Assembly (NCBI RefSeq): GCF_000741175.1
Contig: NZ_JGYS01000013.1
Location: forward strand, 1-64,000
DNA length: 64,000 nt
DNA from: Bifidobacterium callitrichos DSM 23973
GTDB lineage: Bacteria > Actinomycetota > Actinomycetes > Actinomycetales > Bifidobacteriaceae
Reading direction: 5' to 3'
Positions 51,837 through 60,272 of the stretch are shown here, one piece after another; position 1 is the stretch's first letter; each line of letters starts with the position of its first letter. The notes under the pieces were generated by a model. It was not told where the DNA came from and did no database searches. It saw only the letters and a program-made list of their open reading frames with translations. The translations under genes were made by a program, and so were the position numbers.

Positions 51837-53396
51837 GTGAACACAGGTGGCAGGCACAGCAGAAACCAGCAGAACACGGCACCCCGCCGCATGGATCGCA
51901 TGAGCAGAGCAGGGGCGCTGCTGCTGATCGCGGCCCTGCTGGTCTACAGCGCCGGCGACCTCTGGCAGAACATCGCGTGGCCGCCGTTCTTCAGCTTTGA
52001 CGAGACGCTGGAGATCGACTATGTCTACCAGCTCACGCAAGGACATCTGCCCACGTTTTTCGGGGGAGCGGAGTTCAACCCGCTCAATCTCACCTACCCA
52101 TACGATGTGCAGTGGCGGTATCAGCATCCGCCACTGTTCTACGCGCTCGAAGTGCCGGTGTTCCTGCTGTTCGACACCCTCCACCATCCGATACGCGGCA
52201 TCTGGGCGATGCGCATCCTCGTGTGGGTGATGGGTGTGCTGTTGATCGTCGCATCACGTTGGACGGCGAAATGGGTCATCGGGCACGAGAACATGGTGGT
52301 CTGCCTCGTCCCCGTCATCGTGGCGGCGAACCGCTGCCTGCCCTCGGTCGTGTTCAACTACACGTTGGCAAGCCTGTGGGTGACGCTGCTCATCGGCATG
52401 AGCGCGAAACTTGTCCGAACGATGTCTCTGCCGGAACGCCAATCGCAGCCCGGCACACTGCGGACAATCGTCGCATGGTGGCTGATCGTCATCCTTGCGC
52501 CGTTGACCCGACTGTCGACCGTCCCGATCATGGGACTGTGTCTGCTGATCGTCTTCCTTGCCGCATGCTGGATGGGGCACGCCGGCCGTACCGGGCTTTC
52601 CGGGCGTACAGGAAACATCAGCGTCCGCATCCGCAACATCCTCGTGCTCTGTTTGCTGCCAGGACTCGCCGCCGTGCTGTCGTCGGCCTGGTTCTACCTG
52701 CGATTGCACGCGCTATCCGGCAACTTCACCGGATCCCAGCCGGAATGGTCACGCACACATCTGCAGCGCGACACGCATAAATCATTCATCGCGTCCCTGC
52801 TGGACCCGCATTTCTACAAGAGCACGATGTCCCAGTACCAGAATTCCGCAGTCACCAATACCGGCTACGGATGGGCGTTCGTCCTGCTGCTCACCATCAT
52901 CCCGATGCTGATCGGGTTCATCGTCCTGATCGTTTGGGTGATCCGTCAATGGCGGGAACAACGTCCGACCGATGATACGGGACGGCCGGCAACATTGATT
53001 GCACTCATGCTGATACTCGCATTCGGCGGCACAGTGTTCCAGCAGTTGCTGTTCTACATGCAAGGCGGCAGCGATAACGCCGTGTACTTCAGTCTGATCT
53101 CCATCGTATTCGCCATCGTCATCGCCGTGGGATTCACCGAACCGGCGTTCCTTCTGCCGCATTGGATGATGAACAGTGTCATCGTCATATGGCTTGCGCT
53201 GAAACTCGCGGCTCTGCTGCTCGAAGCGAAACTGAAATGGCCGTTTGCCGTAGGCGGAGCGATGGAACATGCCGGCACGGTGATGCAGGCGGGAGCATGG
53301 TCGGCGCTCGCAGTCTCTGTGATCGGCGTATTACTTGCAGTTATTACCGTCTGCCTGTGCTCTTGGCCGTCTACTGGGCGTTCTGAGTCTGAGTAG
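51837..53396 (+). CDS. GT-C-like membrane glycosyltransferase family protein
   Basis: 519 residues from the GTG at 51837; ATGs at 51891 and 51900 are alternatives. The frame upstream of 51837 is not coding. First membrane segment (ALLLIAALLVYSAGDLW), then the acidic first loop FFSFDETLEIDYVYQLTQGH and the aromatic motif WRYQHPPLFYALEVPVFLLF, both as in GT39/ArnT-like and DUF2142 proteins, followed by about nine more membrane segments. Such enzymes transfer sugars from polyprenyl-phosphate donors outside the membrane. No ribosome-binding site is seen; a TATAAT lies right before the start. Its 3' end overlaps the converging GT4 gene by 26 bp. Confidence 0.8.
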   Translation: MNTGGRHSRNQQNTAPRRMDRMSRAGALLLIAALLVYSAGDLWQNIAWPPFFSFDETLEIDYVYQLTQGHLPTFFGGAEFNPLNLTYPYDVQWRYQHPPLFYALEVPVFLLFDTLHHPIRGIWAMRILVWVMGVLLIVASRWTAKWVIGHENMVVCLVPVIVAANRCLPSVVFNYTLASLWVTLLIGMSAKLVRTMSLPERQSQPGTLRTIVAWWLIVILAPLTRLSTVPIMGLCLLIVFLAACWMGHAGRTGLSGRTGNISVRIRNILVLCLLPGLAAVLSSAWFYLRLHALSGNFTGSQPEWSRTHLQRDTHKSFIASLLDPHFYKSTMSQYQNSAVTNTGYGWAFVLLLTIIPMLIGFIVLIVWVIRQWREQRPTDDTGRPATLIALMLILAFGGTVFQQLLFYMQGGSDNAVYFSLISIVFAIVIAVGFTEPAFLLPHWMMNSVIVIWLALKLAALLLEAKLKWPFAVGGAMEHAGTVMQAGAWSALAVSVIGVLLAVITVCLCSWPSTGRSESE

Positions 53397-54534
53397 CAGT
53401 CCAACGAATCCACGTTGCCAACTGCTGGGTGATCCTCGCGCTGGTGAATCGTTGCGCCGCTGTGCTGGCTGCACGTTGCGCTCTAAGTAGCACCGTCCGG
53501 TTGCTCATCAGTTGTTCGATGGCATCCGCCAGTGCCACCGGATCCCCGGGCTTCACATACACGACCCCGTCTCCGAGCATGCGTCTCTGCGGCGCGGTAT
53601 CCGAGGTGATGACCGCGCACCCGGCCGCCATCGACTGATACACCTTGTTCGGTACCACGTGCAGTCCCTTGGATGTGGTCGAGAAGATGCCGAGCGAGAT
53701 CGCGTGCGAGGACACCAGCGCCGGCAGGTCTTCGGGCTCCACCCATTCGCGGAACTCCACGTTGTCGAGTCCGTGCGTGATCGTACGCACCTTGGCGTAG
53801 TCCTGACCCTTGCCGATGAGCGTGAAATGCGGGGTCAGCCCGCGCTTGGACAGCTCGCGGGCGGCCTTCGCGATGACCGGCACGCCCTGCAACGGCGTGT
53901 ACAGCCCGTAGAACACGATGTCGTTCGTCCGTGCGGTTTCGCCCGCGGCAACCCGTGCCGTCTCAGCGGAGCCGGCAGCATACCATTCGGCAGGCGCTCC
54001 CACCGGAATGACCATGGTCTGGTCTCCCGGACGGCACATGAGCTGATGCTCCTGCGTATCGAGTACGGTCAGCGTGGCCGAGTTGATCGCCATGCGGTCG
54101 AGACGATTGAGCAGTCGCACCCTGAGTCCGTGCGCGCCGCGGTCCTTGGCGGTATCTCCCGCGAAGATCATGTGATCGAGGATGATCGGAATCCCGCGGA
54201 ACAGACGACGGGCGAGCAGCACGTCGAAATGCCCCATGTACCCCACGAGCACCGCGTCCGGGCGACCGTGGCGGCGCATCCACGCGCGCGCGTCGCGGCG
54301 TAGGGCACGCCACAGACCGAGCAGATCCCATGCGAAGCCGAACAACTTCCATGGCTTTCTAAGGATCTCCACGCGCTGCGCCGTCGACAGCTCCAGAGGA
54401 TGGTTGATCTCGGTCACCTCGCACCCGTTGGCGCGCAGACCGTCGATCAGAATGCCCACGCGGGGATGCTTGCGCACGTTATACGTGCCGAACGCGAGTA
54501 CACGCGGCTTACGAACAGACTGCTGCGTCGTCAC
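53371..54534 (-). CDS. Glycosyltransferase, GT4 type
   Basis: 387 residues. GT-B fold: N-terminal Rossmann-like half (RVLAFGTYNVRKHPRVGILI, GLRANGCEVTEINHPLEL, DAVLVGYMGHFDVLLAR) and C-terminal half with DIVFYGLYTPLQGVPVIAKA, FTLIGKGQDYAKV, VSSHAISLGIFSTTSKG and NKVYQSMAAGCAVITSDT. The last stretch has the K-x7-G arrangement rather than the classical E-x7-E, so the family assignment is by fold. Cytoplasmic; it adds a sugar to a lipid-linked glycan. The GTG start shares its G with the TAG stop of the GT2 gene upstream, which implies translational coupling. Confidence 0.87.
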   Translation of the reverse strand: MTTQQSVRKPRVLAFGTYNVRKHPRVGILIDGLRANGCEVTEINHPLELSTAQRVEILRKPWKLFGFAWDLLGLWRALRRDARAWMRRHGRPDAVLVGYMGHFDVLLARRLFRGIPIILDHMIFAGDTAKDRGAHGLRVRLLNRLDRMAINSATLTVLDTQEHQLMCRPGDQTMVIPVGAPAEWYAAGSAETARVAAGETARTNDIVFYGLYTPLQGVPVIAKAARELSKRGLTPHFTLIGKGQDYAKVRTITHGLDNVEFREWVEPEDLPALVSSHAISLGIFSTTSKGLHVVPNKVYQSMAAGCAVITSDTAPQRRMLGDGVVYVKPGDPVALADAIEQLMSNRTVLLRAQRAASTAAQRFTSARITQQLATWIRWTATQTQNAQ

Positions 54535-55601
54535 TACTTGGCGTCCTTACCTTCCTTCGCGGTGGTGGACGTTCCAAGCTGTGACACGTAGTCCGTCAAT
54601 CCCGTGGACATGCCGCTGTAGCCGCCCCACTCGTCCTGCTGCGCCCACATCCGCTGGCTTTCACGGCAGTAGGTGATCTCCTTGGTGCGTTCCAACTCGT
54701 CCTCGACGAGTTTGCGCTGGATGCGCAACACTTCGGAGATGATCTGCAACGCCAGACAGAATGCGGAAAGCATGATCAGAGCCACACCGGCGAGCATCGA
54801 CTGAATATGCCCGGCTGAATCCCCGGAGAAGAAGAACACGAGATATCGCACGAACGGAATCAGACCAAGGATACCGAAAACGATCGTCGCCCACTTGAAG
54901 ATCACGTTCGACTTGAACATGAGGAAGCTGCGAATGATCGCGCCGCCGGACTTCGCCATATGCTCGAAGATGTTCGAGAACAGGCGCGACTCACGCGTCT
55001 TCGGATTCGTGGTGATGGGGATGCTGGTGATGGCGATCCGCTTGTTGCCCGCTTGGATGATCGTCTCCATGCAGTAGCTGAACTCGGTGACGATATTGAG
55101 CTGGATCAGCGACTTCTTCGAGTAGGCGCGGAATCCACTGGCGGCATCGGGGATGTGCGTTCCGGCGGCCTTGTTCACCACCCATGAGCCGAAGTGCTGC
55201 ATGAGCTTCTTGAACGCCGAGAACTCCTTGATCTTCGAGGTCTGACGATCACCGACCACGATCTCAGCCTCATGCCTGACGATGGGTTGGACCAGATCCG
55301 CGATGGATGCACTTGGATACTGGTTGTCGCCGTCCGTGTTCACCACGATGTCGGCGCCATGCTTGAGCGCGTAGTCGACGCCGTCACGGAACGCGCGCGC
55401 CAGGCCCATCGGCTTGGCATGATGCACCACGTGCTTGACGCCCAGGGACTTGGCTACGGCGACGGTATTGTCCGAGCAGCCATCATCGATGATGAGCAGT
55501 TGGATGTCATCGATGCCCGGAATGCTGGTCGGCATGTCCTTCAACACCAGAGGAAGGGTCTTCTCCTCGTTCAGGCATGGAATCTGTATGAAAAGACGCA
55601 T
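54534..55601 (-). CDS. GT2 glycosyltransferase with C-terminal membrane segments (DPM1/GtrB-like)
   Basis: 355 residues from ATG 55601 (GTG 55613 is an alternative). GT2 domain: MRLFIQIPCLNEEKTLPLVL, LLIIDDGCSDNTVAVA, ADIVVNTDGDNQYPSA (DxD), VGDRQTSKIKEF, RAYSKKSLIQLNI. Two C-terminal membrane segments (WATIVFGILGLIPFVRYLVF and MLAGVALIMLSAFCLALQII) and a cytoplasmic tail. This layout is that of transferases that load a sugar onto polyprenyl phosphate, so it may feed the GT-C-like proteins encoded next door. First gene of a pair with the GT4 gene. Confidence 0.9.
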   Translation of the reverse strand: MRLFIQIPCLNEEKTLPLVLKDMPTSIPGIDDIQLLIIDDGCSDNTVAVAKSLGVKHVVHHAKPMGLARAFRDGVDYALKHGADIVVNTDGDNQYPSASIADLVQPIVRHEAEIVVGDRQTSKIKEFSAFKKLMQHFGSWVVNKAAGTHIPDAASGFRAYSKKSLIQLNIVTEFSYCMETIIQAGNKRIAITSIPITTNPKTRESRLFSNIFEHMAKSGGAIIRSFLMFKSNVIFKWATIVFGILGLIPFVRYLVFFFSGDSAGHIQSMLAGVALIMLSAFCLALQIISEVLRIQRKLVEDELERTKEITYCRESQRMWAQQDEWGGYSGMSTGLTDYVSQLGTSTTAKEGKDAK

Positions 55602-55682
55602 AAGGTCAGGCACCTGCCATGGTTAGAGCTCTACAATTCTTCAACGCCGTTCATCATAGCCGTCGGCACCAACACGACGGGA

Positions 55683-57158
55683 TTACCTTCCCAATGCCTT
55701 GAGCTGCTTTACCGTAATGACTTTCGCCAAGAACAGCACCGCCAGATACACGATGTAGATGAGCGCATACAGGACGGCGAGCAGAAGCAGATTAGGTCGA
55801 ATTCCGATGATGCCGCCGAAATAAGAGAATCCAAGTCGCACGACCAGCCACAAGACCACATTCGCCCCGAGCACGATCCACGTGCGACGCAGCATCACGC
55901 GGCCGACCTTCTGCCGCACGCGCAGGAACGTGACCAGCATCGCGAGGCCCGTGCAGGTCACGCTGGCGACGGCGATGCCGGTGATGCCGAACGCCCTCGC
56001 GGCGATGATGAACACGGGGATCACGACCACGAGCGACACGATGGATAGCACGTCGGAGAACCGGCTGGAGCCGAACGAGTTCAGCACCATGTTGAGGATC
56101 ACCGTGATCCCCATGAAAAAGTTCGAGAACGCGAGGCATGACAATGCCGTCGAGGCCACGTCGAACGAGGGGCCGTAGAAGGCAGCCAGCAGGTCGGCGC
56201 TGCTCGCCGAGACGACCGCGCAGATCGGCAGGATGAACACGAACGCCACGAGCAGCAGGTCCGCGGTGCGCGAGACGGCCTCGCTGCGCCGCCCCTCCCC
56301 CACCAGTTTCGCGACCACGGGCAGGATGATCGTGGAGAACGCCTGCAAGAGGTAGTAGGCGATTTTGCCGAAGTTCATCGCACCGGTGTAGTAACCGGCC
56401 ATCGACGCGGGTTCGACGACCGCTTTGACGATCAGGGTGTCGACGCTCAGCACGAGCGAGACCATGATGAAGAAGAACGAGAAGCTCAGCGTGTGCGTGG
56501 CGACGTAGCGGAACGGGATGCGCTCCGGCGTCCGTCGGTCGCCGTCGAACGCTTGCAGTTCCCGCAGCTCCCCGCGCCGTGCGAACAGCAGCACGCAGCC
56601 GAGGAGGATCGTCAGGACCACGGCGAGCAGGAAACCGATTTCGACGCCGATGACCGGGTCGCTGCGGAACACGAAGATGATGAGTGGGATCACGCCAAGT
56701 TTGGCGATCGGGTAGAACGTGCTCAGCAGCGCGCTCGTGCCAAATCTCTGCAGTCCGTCGTTGACGCCGAGCAGGACGGTCTGCAGGCCGTTGACGACGA
56801 CGAGGAACGCGGCGACGCGGAAGTAGAAGTCCAGCGATCGGTCGTTGAGGACGATGCCGAACAGGGGCGCGCCGAGGAAGTTCACGCAGAAGAAGAACGC
56901 GACGACGATCATCTGGAAGGCGAGCGTCTTGCCGACGACGTCGCGGAACGCGTAGCGGCGACGGGAGATCTCGCTGGCAACGGACTGTCGGGCGCCGTTC
57001 GAGACGAACATGTATTCGAAGTCGAGGACCGTGATGATCGTGCCAACCACACCGTAGGCGGCCGGCGGCATCGTGTTGCCAAGGAAGAAGTGCAGCGCAT
57101 AGCCGCTGACGAAGAACACGATGTTGCTGATCAGGTTCAGCAGGAGACCTCGGCGCAT
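55683..57158 (-). CDS. Wzx-type lipid-linked oligosaccharide flippase
   Basis: 491 residues from the ATG at 57158 (GGAGG 4 nt upstream), not 57212. Twelve to fourteen membrane segments throughout: LLNLISNIVFFVSGYALHFF, the N-terminal MPPAAYGVVGTIITVLDFEY, and VAKLVGEGRRSEAVSRTADL in the middle, which places it in the MOP/PST superfamily (polysaccharide flippases). It would move undecaprenyl-linked units to the outer face. Its presence alongside an ABC exporter suggests two glycans or two export routes in one locus. Downstream of ugd on the same strand, but a hairpin lies between. Confidence 0.9.
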   Translation of the reverse strand: MRRGLLLNLISNIVFFVSGYALHFFLGNTMPPAAYGVVGTIITVLDFEYMFVSNGARQSVASEISRRRYAFRDVVGKTLAFQMIVVAFFFCVNFLGAPLFGIVLNDRSLDFYFRVAAFLVVVNGLQTVLLGVNDGLQRFGTSALLSTFYPIAKLGVIPLIIFVFRSDPVIGVEIGFLLAVVLTILLGCVLLFARRGELRELQAFDGDRRTPERIPFRYVATHTLSFSFFFIMVSLVLSVDTLIVKAVVEPASMAGYYTGAMNFGKIAYYLLQAFSTIILPVVAKLVGEGRRSEAVSRTADLLLVAFVFILPICAVVSASSADLLAAFYGPSFDVASTALSCLAFSNFFMGITVILNMVLNSFGSSRFSDVLSIVSLVVVIPVFIIAARAFGITGIAVASVTCTGLAMLVTFLRVRQKVGRVMLRRTWIVLGANVVLWLVVRLGFSYFGGIIGIRPNLLLLAVLYALIYIVYLAVLFLAKVITVKQLKALGR

Positions 57159-57177
57159 ATGCCCTCCGAATACGAGT

Positions 57178-57213
57178 GATGGTGGCGTATCGCGGATACG
57201 ATACGCCACCATC
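57178..57213 (-). terminator. Terminator-like hairpin between ugd and the flippase gene
   Basis: GATGGTGGCGTATC (57178-57191) and GATACGCCACCATC (57200-57213), perfect 14-base arms, eight-base loop. It overlaps the upstream region of the flippase gene. Confidence 0.55.
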
Positions 57214-57229
57214 GGAACAACCCCATTTT

Positions 57230-57280
57230 GGCTCCCCTTGTCAGGGGAGCTGGCCCGCGAAGCGGGACTGAGGGGTAGTC
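57230..57280 (+). repeat. Dispersed structured intergenic repeat, copy 2
   Basis: Starts GGCTCCCCTTGTCAGGGGAG, then AGCTGG, a small hairpin CCCGCGAAGCGGG and ends TGAGGGGTAGTC. Same element as 568-615 (reverse) and 58732-58778. Confidence 0.8.
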
Positions 57281-57309
57281 AGGCGAGGAGTATTTCAGGC
57301 AAGCCCCGC

Positions 57310-58560
57310 TCAGTCGCGGCGGAACAGGTCGCGCGTGAACACCTTTTCGCCGACGTCCTTGAGGTCGTCGTTCCAGCGGTTCGCGACGATCACGGTGGAT
57401 TCGGCCTTGAACGCGGCCAGATCGTGGGTGACCTTGGAGCCGAAGAAGTCGGACGCGTCGAGCGTGGGCTCGTAGACGACGACGGTGAGGCCCTTGGCCT
57501 TGAGTCGCTTCATCACGCCCTGGATGGCGGACTGGCGGAAGTTGTCGGATCCGGACTTCATGGTGAGGCGGTAGATGCCGATGATCGGATTCGCGACGCC
57601 GGATTCCTCGACGCGTTCGAGGATCTCGTCGGCGATGAAGTCCTTGCGCGTGCGGTTGGCGTCGACGATCGCCTCGATGAGGTTCTGCGGCACCTTGTCG
57701 TAGTTGGCGAGCAGCTGCTTGGTGTCCTTGGGCAGGCAGTAGCCGCCGTAGCCGAAGCTCGGGTTGTTGTAGTCGTTGCGGATGCGCGGGTCGAGGCATA
57801 CGCCGCTGATGATCGACTTCGTATCGAGGTCGCGCGATTCGGCGTACGTGTCGAGCTCGTTGAAGTAGGCGACGCGCAGGGCCAGATACGTGTTGGCGAA
57901 CAGTTTGATCGCCTCGGCCTCGGTCAGCCCGACGACGAGCTCGGGGATGCCGGTCGAACCGTCCGGGTTGACGCGGGTCGCCTCCTCGGGCGCAGCGCCG
58001 GCCGCGAGAAGCCCAACGAAGGTGTGCGCGGCGGCGACGGCCTCGAGATCGTCCTGCGGGGCGCCGGCGACGATGCGGCTCGGGTGCAGGTTGTCGTAGA
58101 GGGCGTGGCCCTCGCGCAGGAACTCCGGGGAGAAGAGGATGCGGTTGTCGTTCAAGCGCTCGTGGAGTTTCTTCGTGTAGCCGACCGGGATCGTGGACTT
58201 GATGACGATCCACGCGTCCGGCGCGTACGTGCGCACGGCCTTGATCGCGGCCTCGACGCTGGAGGTGTCGAAGTAGTTCTTCTTCGGATCGTAGTTGGTC
58301 GGCGTGGCGATGATCGCGTATTCGGCACCCGTGTACGCCTGCTCCGGGTCGAGCGTGGCGTGGAAGTCGAGCGGGCGTTCGCCGGACGCGTTCTCGTCGA
58401 GGAAGTCGGTGATCTCCCTGTCGACGATCGGGCTCTTGGCGTTGTTGAGCAGCTCCACCTTCTCCGGGATGATGTCGAGCGCGTGGACCTCGTTGTGCTG
58501 CGAGAGCAGCAGCGCCACGGACAGTCCTACGTAACCGGTACCTGCAACCGCGATTTTCAT
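57310..58560 (-). CDS. ugd: UDP-glucose 6-dehydrogenase
   Basis: 416 residues. NAD-binding [20 protein letters not shown], then [52 protein letters not shown] and the catalytic-cysteine motif [16 protein letters not shown]-terminal [20 protein letters not shown]. It oxidises UDP-glucose to UDP-glucuronate, so the surface glycan or a second glycan probably contains a uronic acid. At 416 residues it is of the usual length for the short form. It stands alone on the minus strand between copies of a dispersed repeat. Confidence 0.95.
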   Translation of the reverse strand: MKIAVAGTGYVGLSVALLLSQHNEVHALDIIPEKVELLNNAKSPIVDREITDFLDENASGERPLDFHATLDPEQAYTGAEYAIIATPTNYDPKKNYFDTSSVEAAIKAVRTYAPDAWIVIKSTIPVGYTKKLHERLNDNRILFSPEFLREGHALYDNLHPSRIVAGAPQDDLEAVAAAHTFVGLLAAGAAPEEATRVNPDGSTGIPELVVGLTEAEAIKLFANTYLALRVAYFNELDTYAESRDLDTKSIISGVCLDPRIRNDYNNPSFGYGGYCLPKDTKQLLANYDKVPQNLIEAIVDANRTRKDFIADEILERVEESGVANPIIGIYRLTMKSGSDNFRQSAIQGVMKRLKAKGLTVVVYEPTLDASDFFGSKVTHDLAAFKAESTVIVANRWNDDLKDVGEKVFTRDLFRRD

Positions 58561-58636
58561 AGTGTCGTACTTTCTCTTTACTACCTATTGGTGCATCAGT
58601 GTAGTCGAGCGGCGGGGGAGTTGAAGGCTTCTACGC

Positions 58637-58687
58637 GAATGCCCCGTGAACGGAGAACAGTCTTTCGTTTCCATTCACAGGGCATTC
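58637..58687 (-). terminator. Hairpin downstream of the 58825-60027 gene
   Basis: GAATGCCCCGTGAA (58637-58650) and TTCACAGGGCATTC (58674-58687), 14-base arms with one G-U pair and a 23-base loop. A long loop makes terminator function uncertain. Confidence 0.5.
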
Positions 58688-58731
58688 ATATTGTCAGTGT
58701 TCTGTCCAGAGGTTCGTTGGGACTGTATTTC

Positions 58732-58778
58732 GGCTCCCCTTGTCAGGGGAGCTGGCCCGGCGGGCCTGAGGGGTAGTC
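58732..58778 (+). repeat. Dispersed structured intergenic repeat, copy 3
   Basis: GGCTCCCCTTGTCAGGGGAG, AGCTGG, then CCCGGCGGG and TGAGGGGTAGTC. The central hairpin differs from copy 2 in sequence and is shorter. Confidence 0.8.
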
Positions 58779-58824
58779 GGTTCGGTATCTGCTGGTTGGG
58801 CTACTTCGCCGTTAGGCTGTTGGC

Positions 58825-60027
58825 CTACTTGAGCGCGATCCAGGCGACGCTTTCCTGAGTCCAGCCCTTCGAACCGACGCTTTCGTACTCGTTGAAGCTG
58901 GTGGTGAACACGTGCTCGCCGTTGTTCGGGTTGTACAGACGGTAGACGGGCACGGTGCCATTGCCGGGAACGTGCCAGCCGATGCCTTCGTCGTTCCAGC
59001 CGACGCGAACGAGGCTGTCCGCCTCCTGACGGCTCATCGTGTAATGATGCGTGCCGTCGTTCGGGTTGTACAGGCGGTAGACGGGGTATCCCTTGGAGGA
59101 GACGGTGAAGGACACGTTCTCGTACCTCCAGCCCACGGAGACCAGATGGTCGCTTTCCTTCTTGGACGTGGTGTAGTGGTGCAGACCGTCGTTCGGGTTG
59201 TACAGGCGGTACACCGGAGTTTCGGTGCCGTTGTCGTCGGGCTTGGAGGGAGTGAAGTCGGAACCGTTCGAGTGCGCGATGAGCAGTTTGTAGCCAACCA
59301 GCGATGCGACGTAGGCGTCAACGCTCATGCCGGTGTCGCTCGTCGAACCGCCGAAGTTCTGCGCGGCGTACTTGCCGGTGTCGCCGTAGCCGGTGACGTT
59401 ATACGAGGAGCTGGTCAGATTGAGGTAGTGACCGACCACGTTCTCATTGCGCGATCCCAGATCGTAGGCCGTCTTCTCGGCGAAGTACCAGCCCGCATAG
59501 GGGTCGAGATAGCCGTATGCGATGTTCTGGCCCGCTGCGGAGTAGCTGCCGTAGTCGAACGGATCGTAGTTCTGGTGCTGCATGGTGCCTTTGGAGTACA
59601 TCCAATCCGATGCGGTTTCAGCCATGGCCGTCAGCAGGTGGCTGACGCGGAGCGGGGCGAGGCCGCGGAAGTTGTTGTCGTTGGTGCGCAGCGTGTTGCC
59701 GTGCTTGACGGACAGCGCAGCCTTGATCGCGTTATCGATCGAGGTCGCCGAATTGGCCTCGCCGAGACGCAGGTACTGCGCGCGGCCCGGATCGGCACGT
59801 ACCTGGTCGAACCATGCGACCGCGTCCTGTGCGCCGATGTACTCGTAGTATCCGAGCATGCTGTTGCGGATCTGCGGATCGGAGCTGATGGTCCGGGATG
59901 TCGACGCGGTGTTCGTGACGATCGTCGAGTTCGGTTCCGCGGCCGATGCAGTCGCGGTGCCGGCCACGGACAGGGCGATGGCTGCGGCGATCGCCGTCAG
60001 CCTGCTGATGAAACGTGATGTTCTCAT
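58825..60027 (-). CDS. Secreted CAP-domain protein with DUF5648-type triplet
   Basis: 400 residues; ATG with GAGAGG 7-8 nt upstream. Signal peptide (MRTSRFISRLTAIAAAIALS...ATASAA). CAP (SCP-like) domain at about 90-250: LRVSHLLTAMAETASDWMYS, QHQNYDPFDYGSYSAAGQNI, AEKTAYDLGSRNENVVGHYL, with the usual His, Glu and GHY positions. C-terminal triplet VYRLYNPNDGLHHYT, VYRLYNPNDGTHHYT, VYRLYNPNNGEHVFT, each ending GW. No LPXTG motif. CAP proteins bind or cleave lipids, peptides or glycans depending on subgroup; no activity is assigned here. A G10 tract in its upstream region may affect expression. Confidence 0.88.
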   Translation of the reverse strand: MRTSRFISRLTAIAAAIALSVAGTATASAAEPNSTIVTNTASTSRTISSDPQIRNSMLGYYEYIGAQDAVAWFDQVRADPGRAQYLRLGEANSATSIDNAIKAALSVKHGNTLRTNDNNFRGLAPLRVSHLLTAMAETASDWMYSKGTMQHQNYDPFDYGSYSAAGQNIAYGYLDPYAGWYFAEKTAYDLGSRNENVVGHYLNLTSSSYNVTGYGDTGKYAAQNFGGSTSDTGMSVDAYVASLVGYKLLIAHSNGSDFTPSKPDDNGTETPVYRLYNPNDGLHHYTTSKKESDHLVSVGWRYENVSFTVSSKGYPVYRLYNPNDGTHHYTMSRQEADSLVRVGWNDEGIGWHVPGNGTVPVYRLYNPNNGEHVFTTSFNEYESVGSKGWTQESVAWIALK

Positions 60028-60157
60028 AATGGTTCCCTCTCCTTGGGATCACTGGCTTTTCGAACATGCCATACCGTGTTCGATTTTACTGCTGCCGACC
60101 TGCCGCGGAAAGCGACATTCGGCCCCGAGTTGCTCATTGCCATTCGGGTCCTTTCTG

Positions 60158-60185
60158 TCTATGGGGGGGGGGATTCTGGTAGCAA
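60158..60185 (-). promoter_or_regulatory. Candidate promoter with homopolymer spacer (G10 tract)
   Basis: On the minus strand TTGCTA (60185-60180) and CATAGA (60163-60158) are 16 bp apart, and the spacer includes nine of the ten Cs opposite the plus-strand G10 tract (60163-60172). If this is a promoter, its spacing would change whenever the tract gains or loses a base. It would drive the CAP-type gene that starts at 60027. Confidence 0.4.
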
Positions 60186-60272
60186 GGTTGGGGAGTTCTC
60201 CTAACTTCATCTCGCCGGCGGATGTTGGGGCTGTTGGTCGGCATGTGTTGAGAAGTTGAAGAGAAAGAAGCG

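Noticed and set aside
51738-52187. N-terminal extension of the large DUF2142-like protein up to 52187
   Set aside because: It overlaps the divergent GT-C-like gene and its promoter, and the protein then starts with a non-hydrophobic, low-quality stretch; ATG 51737 gives a proper first membrane segment.
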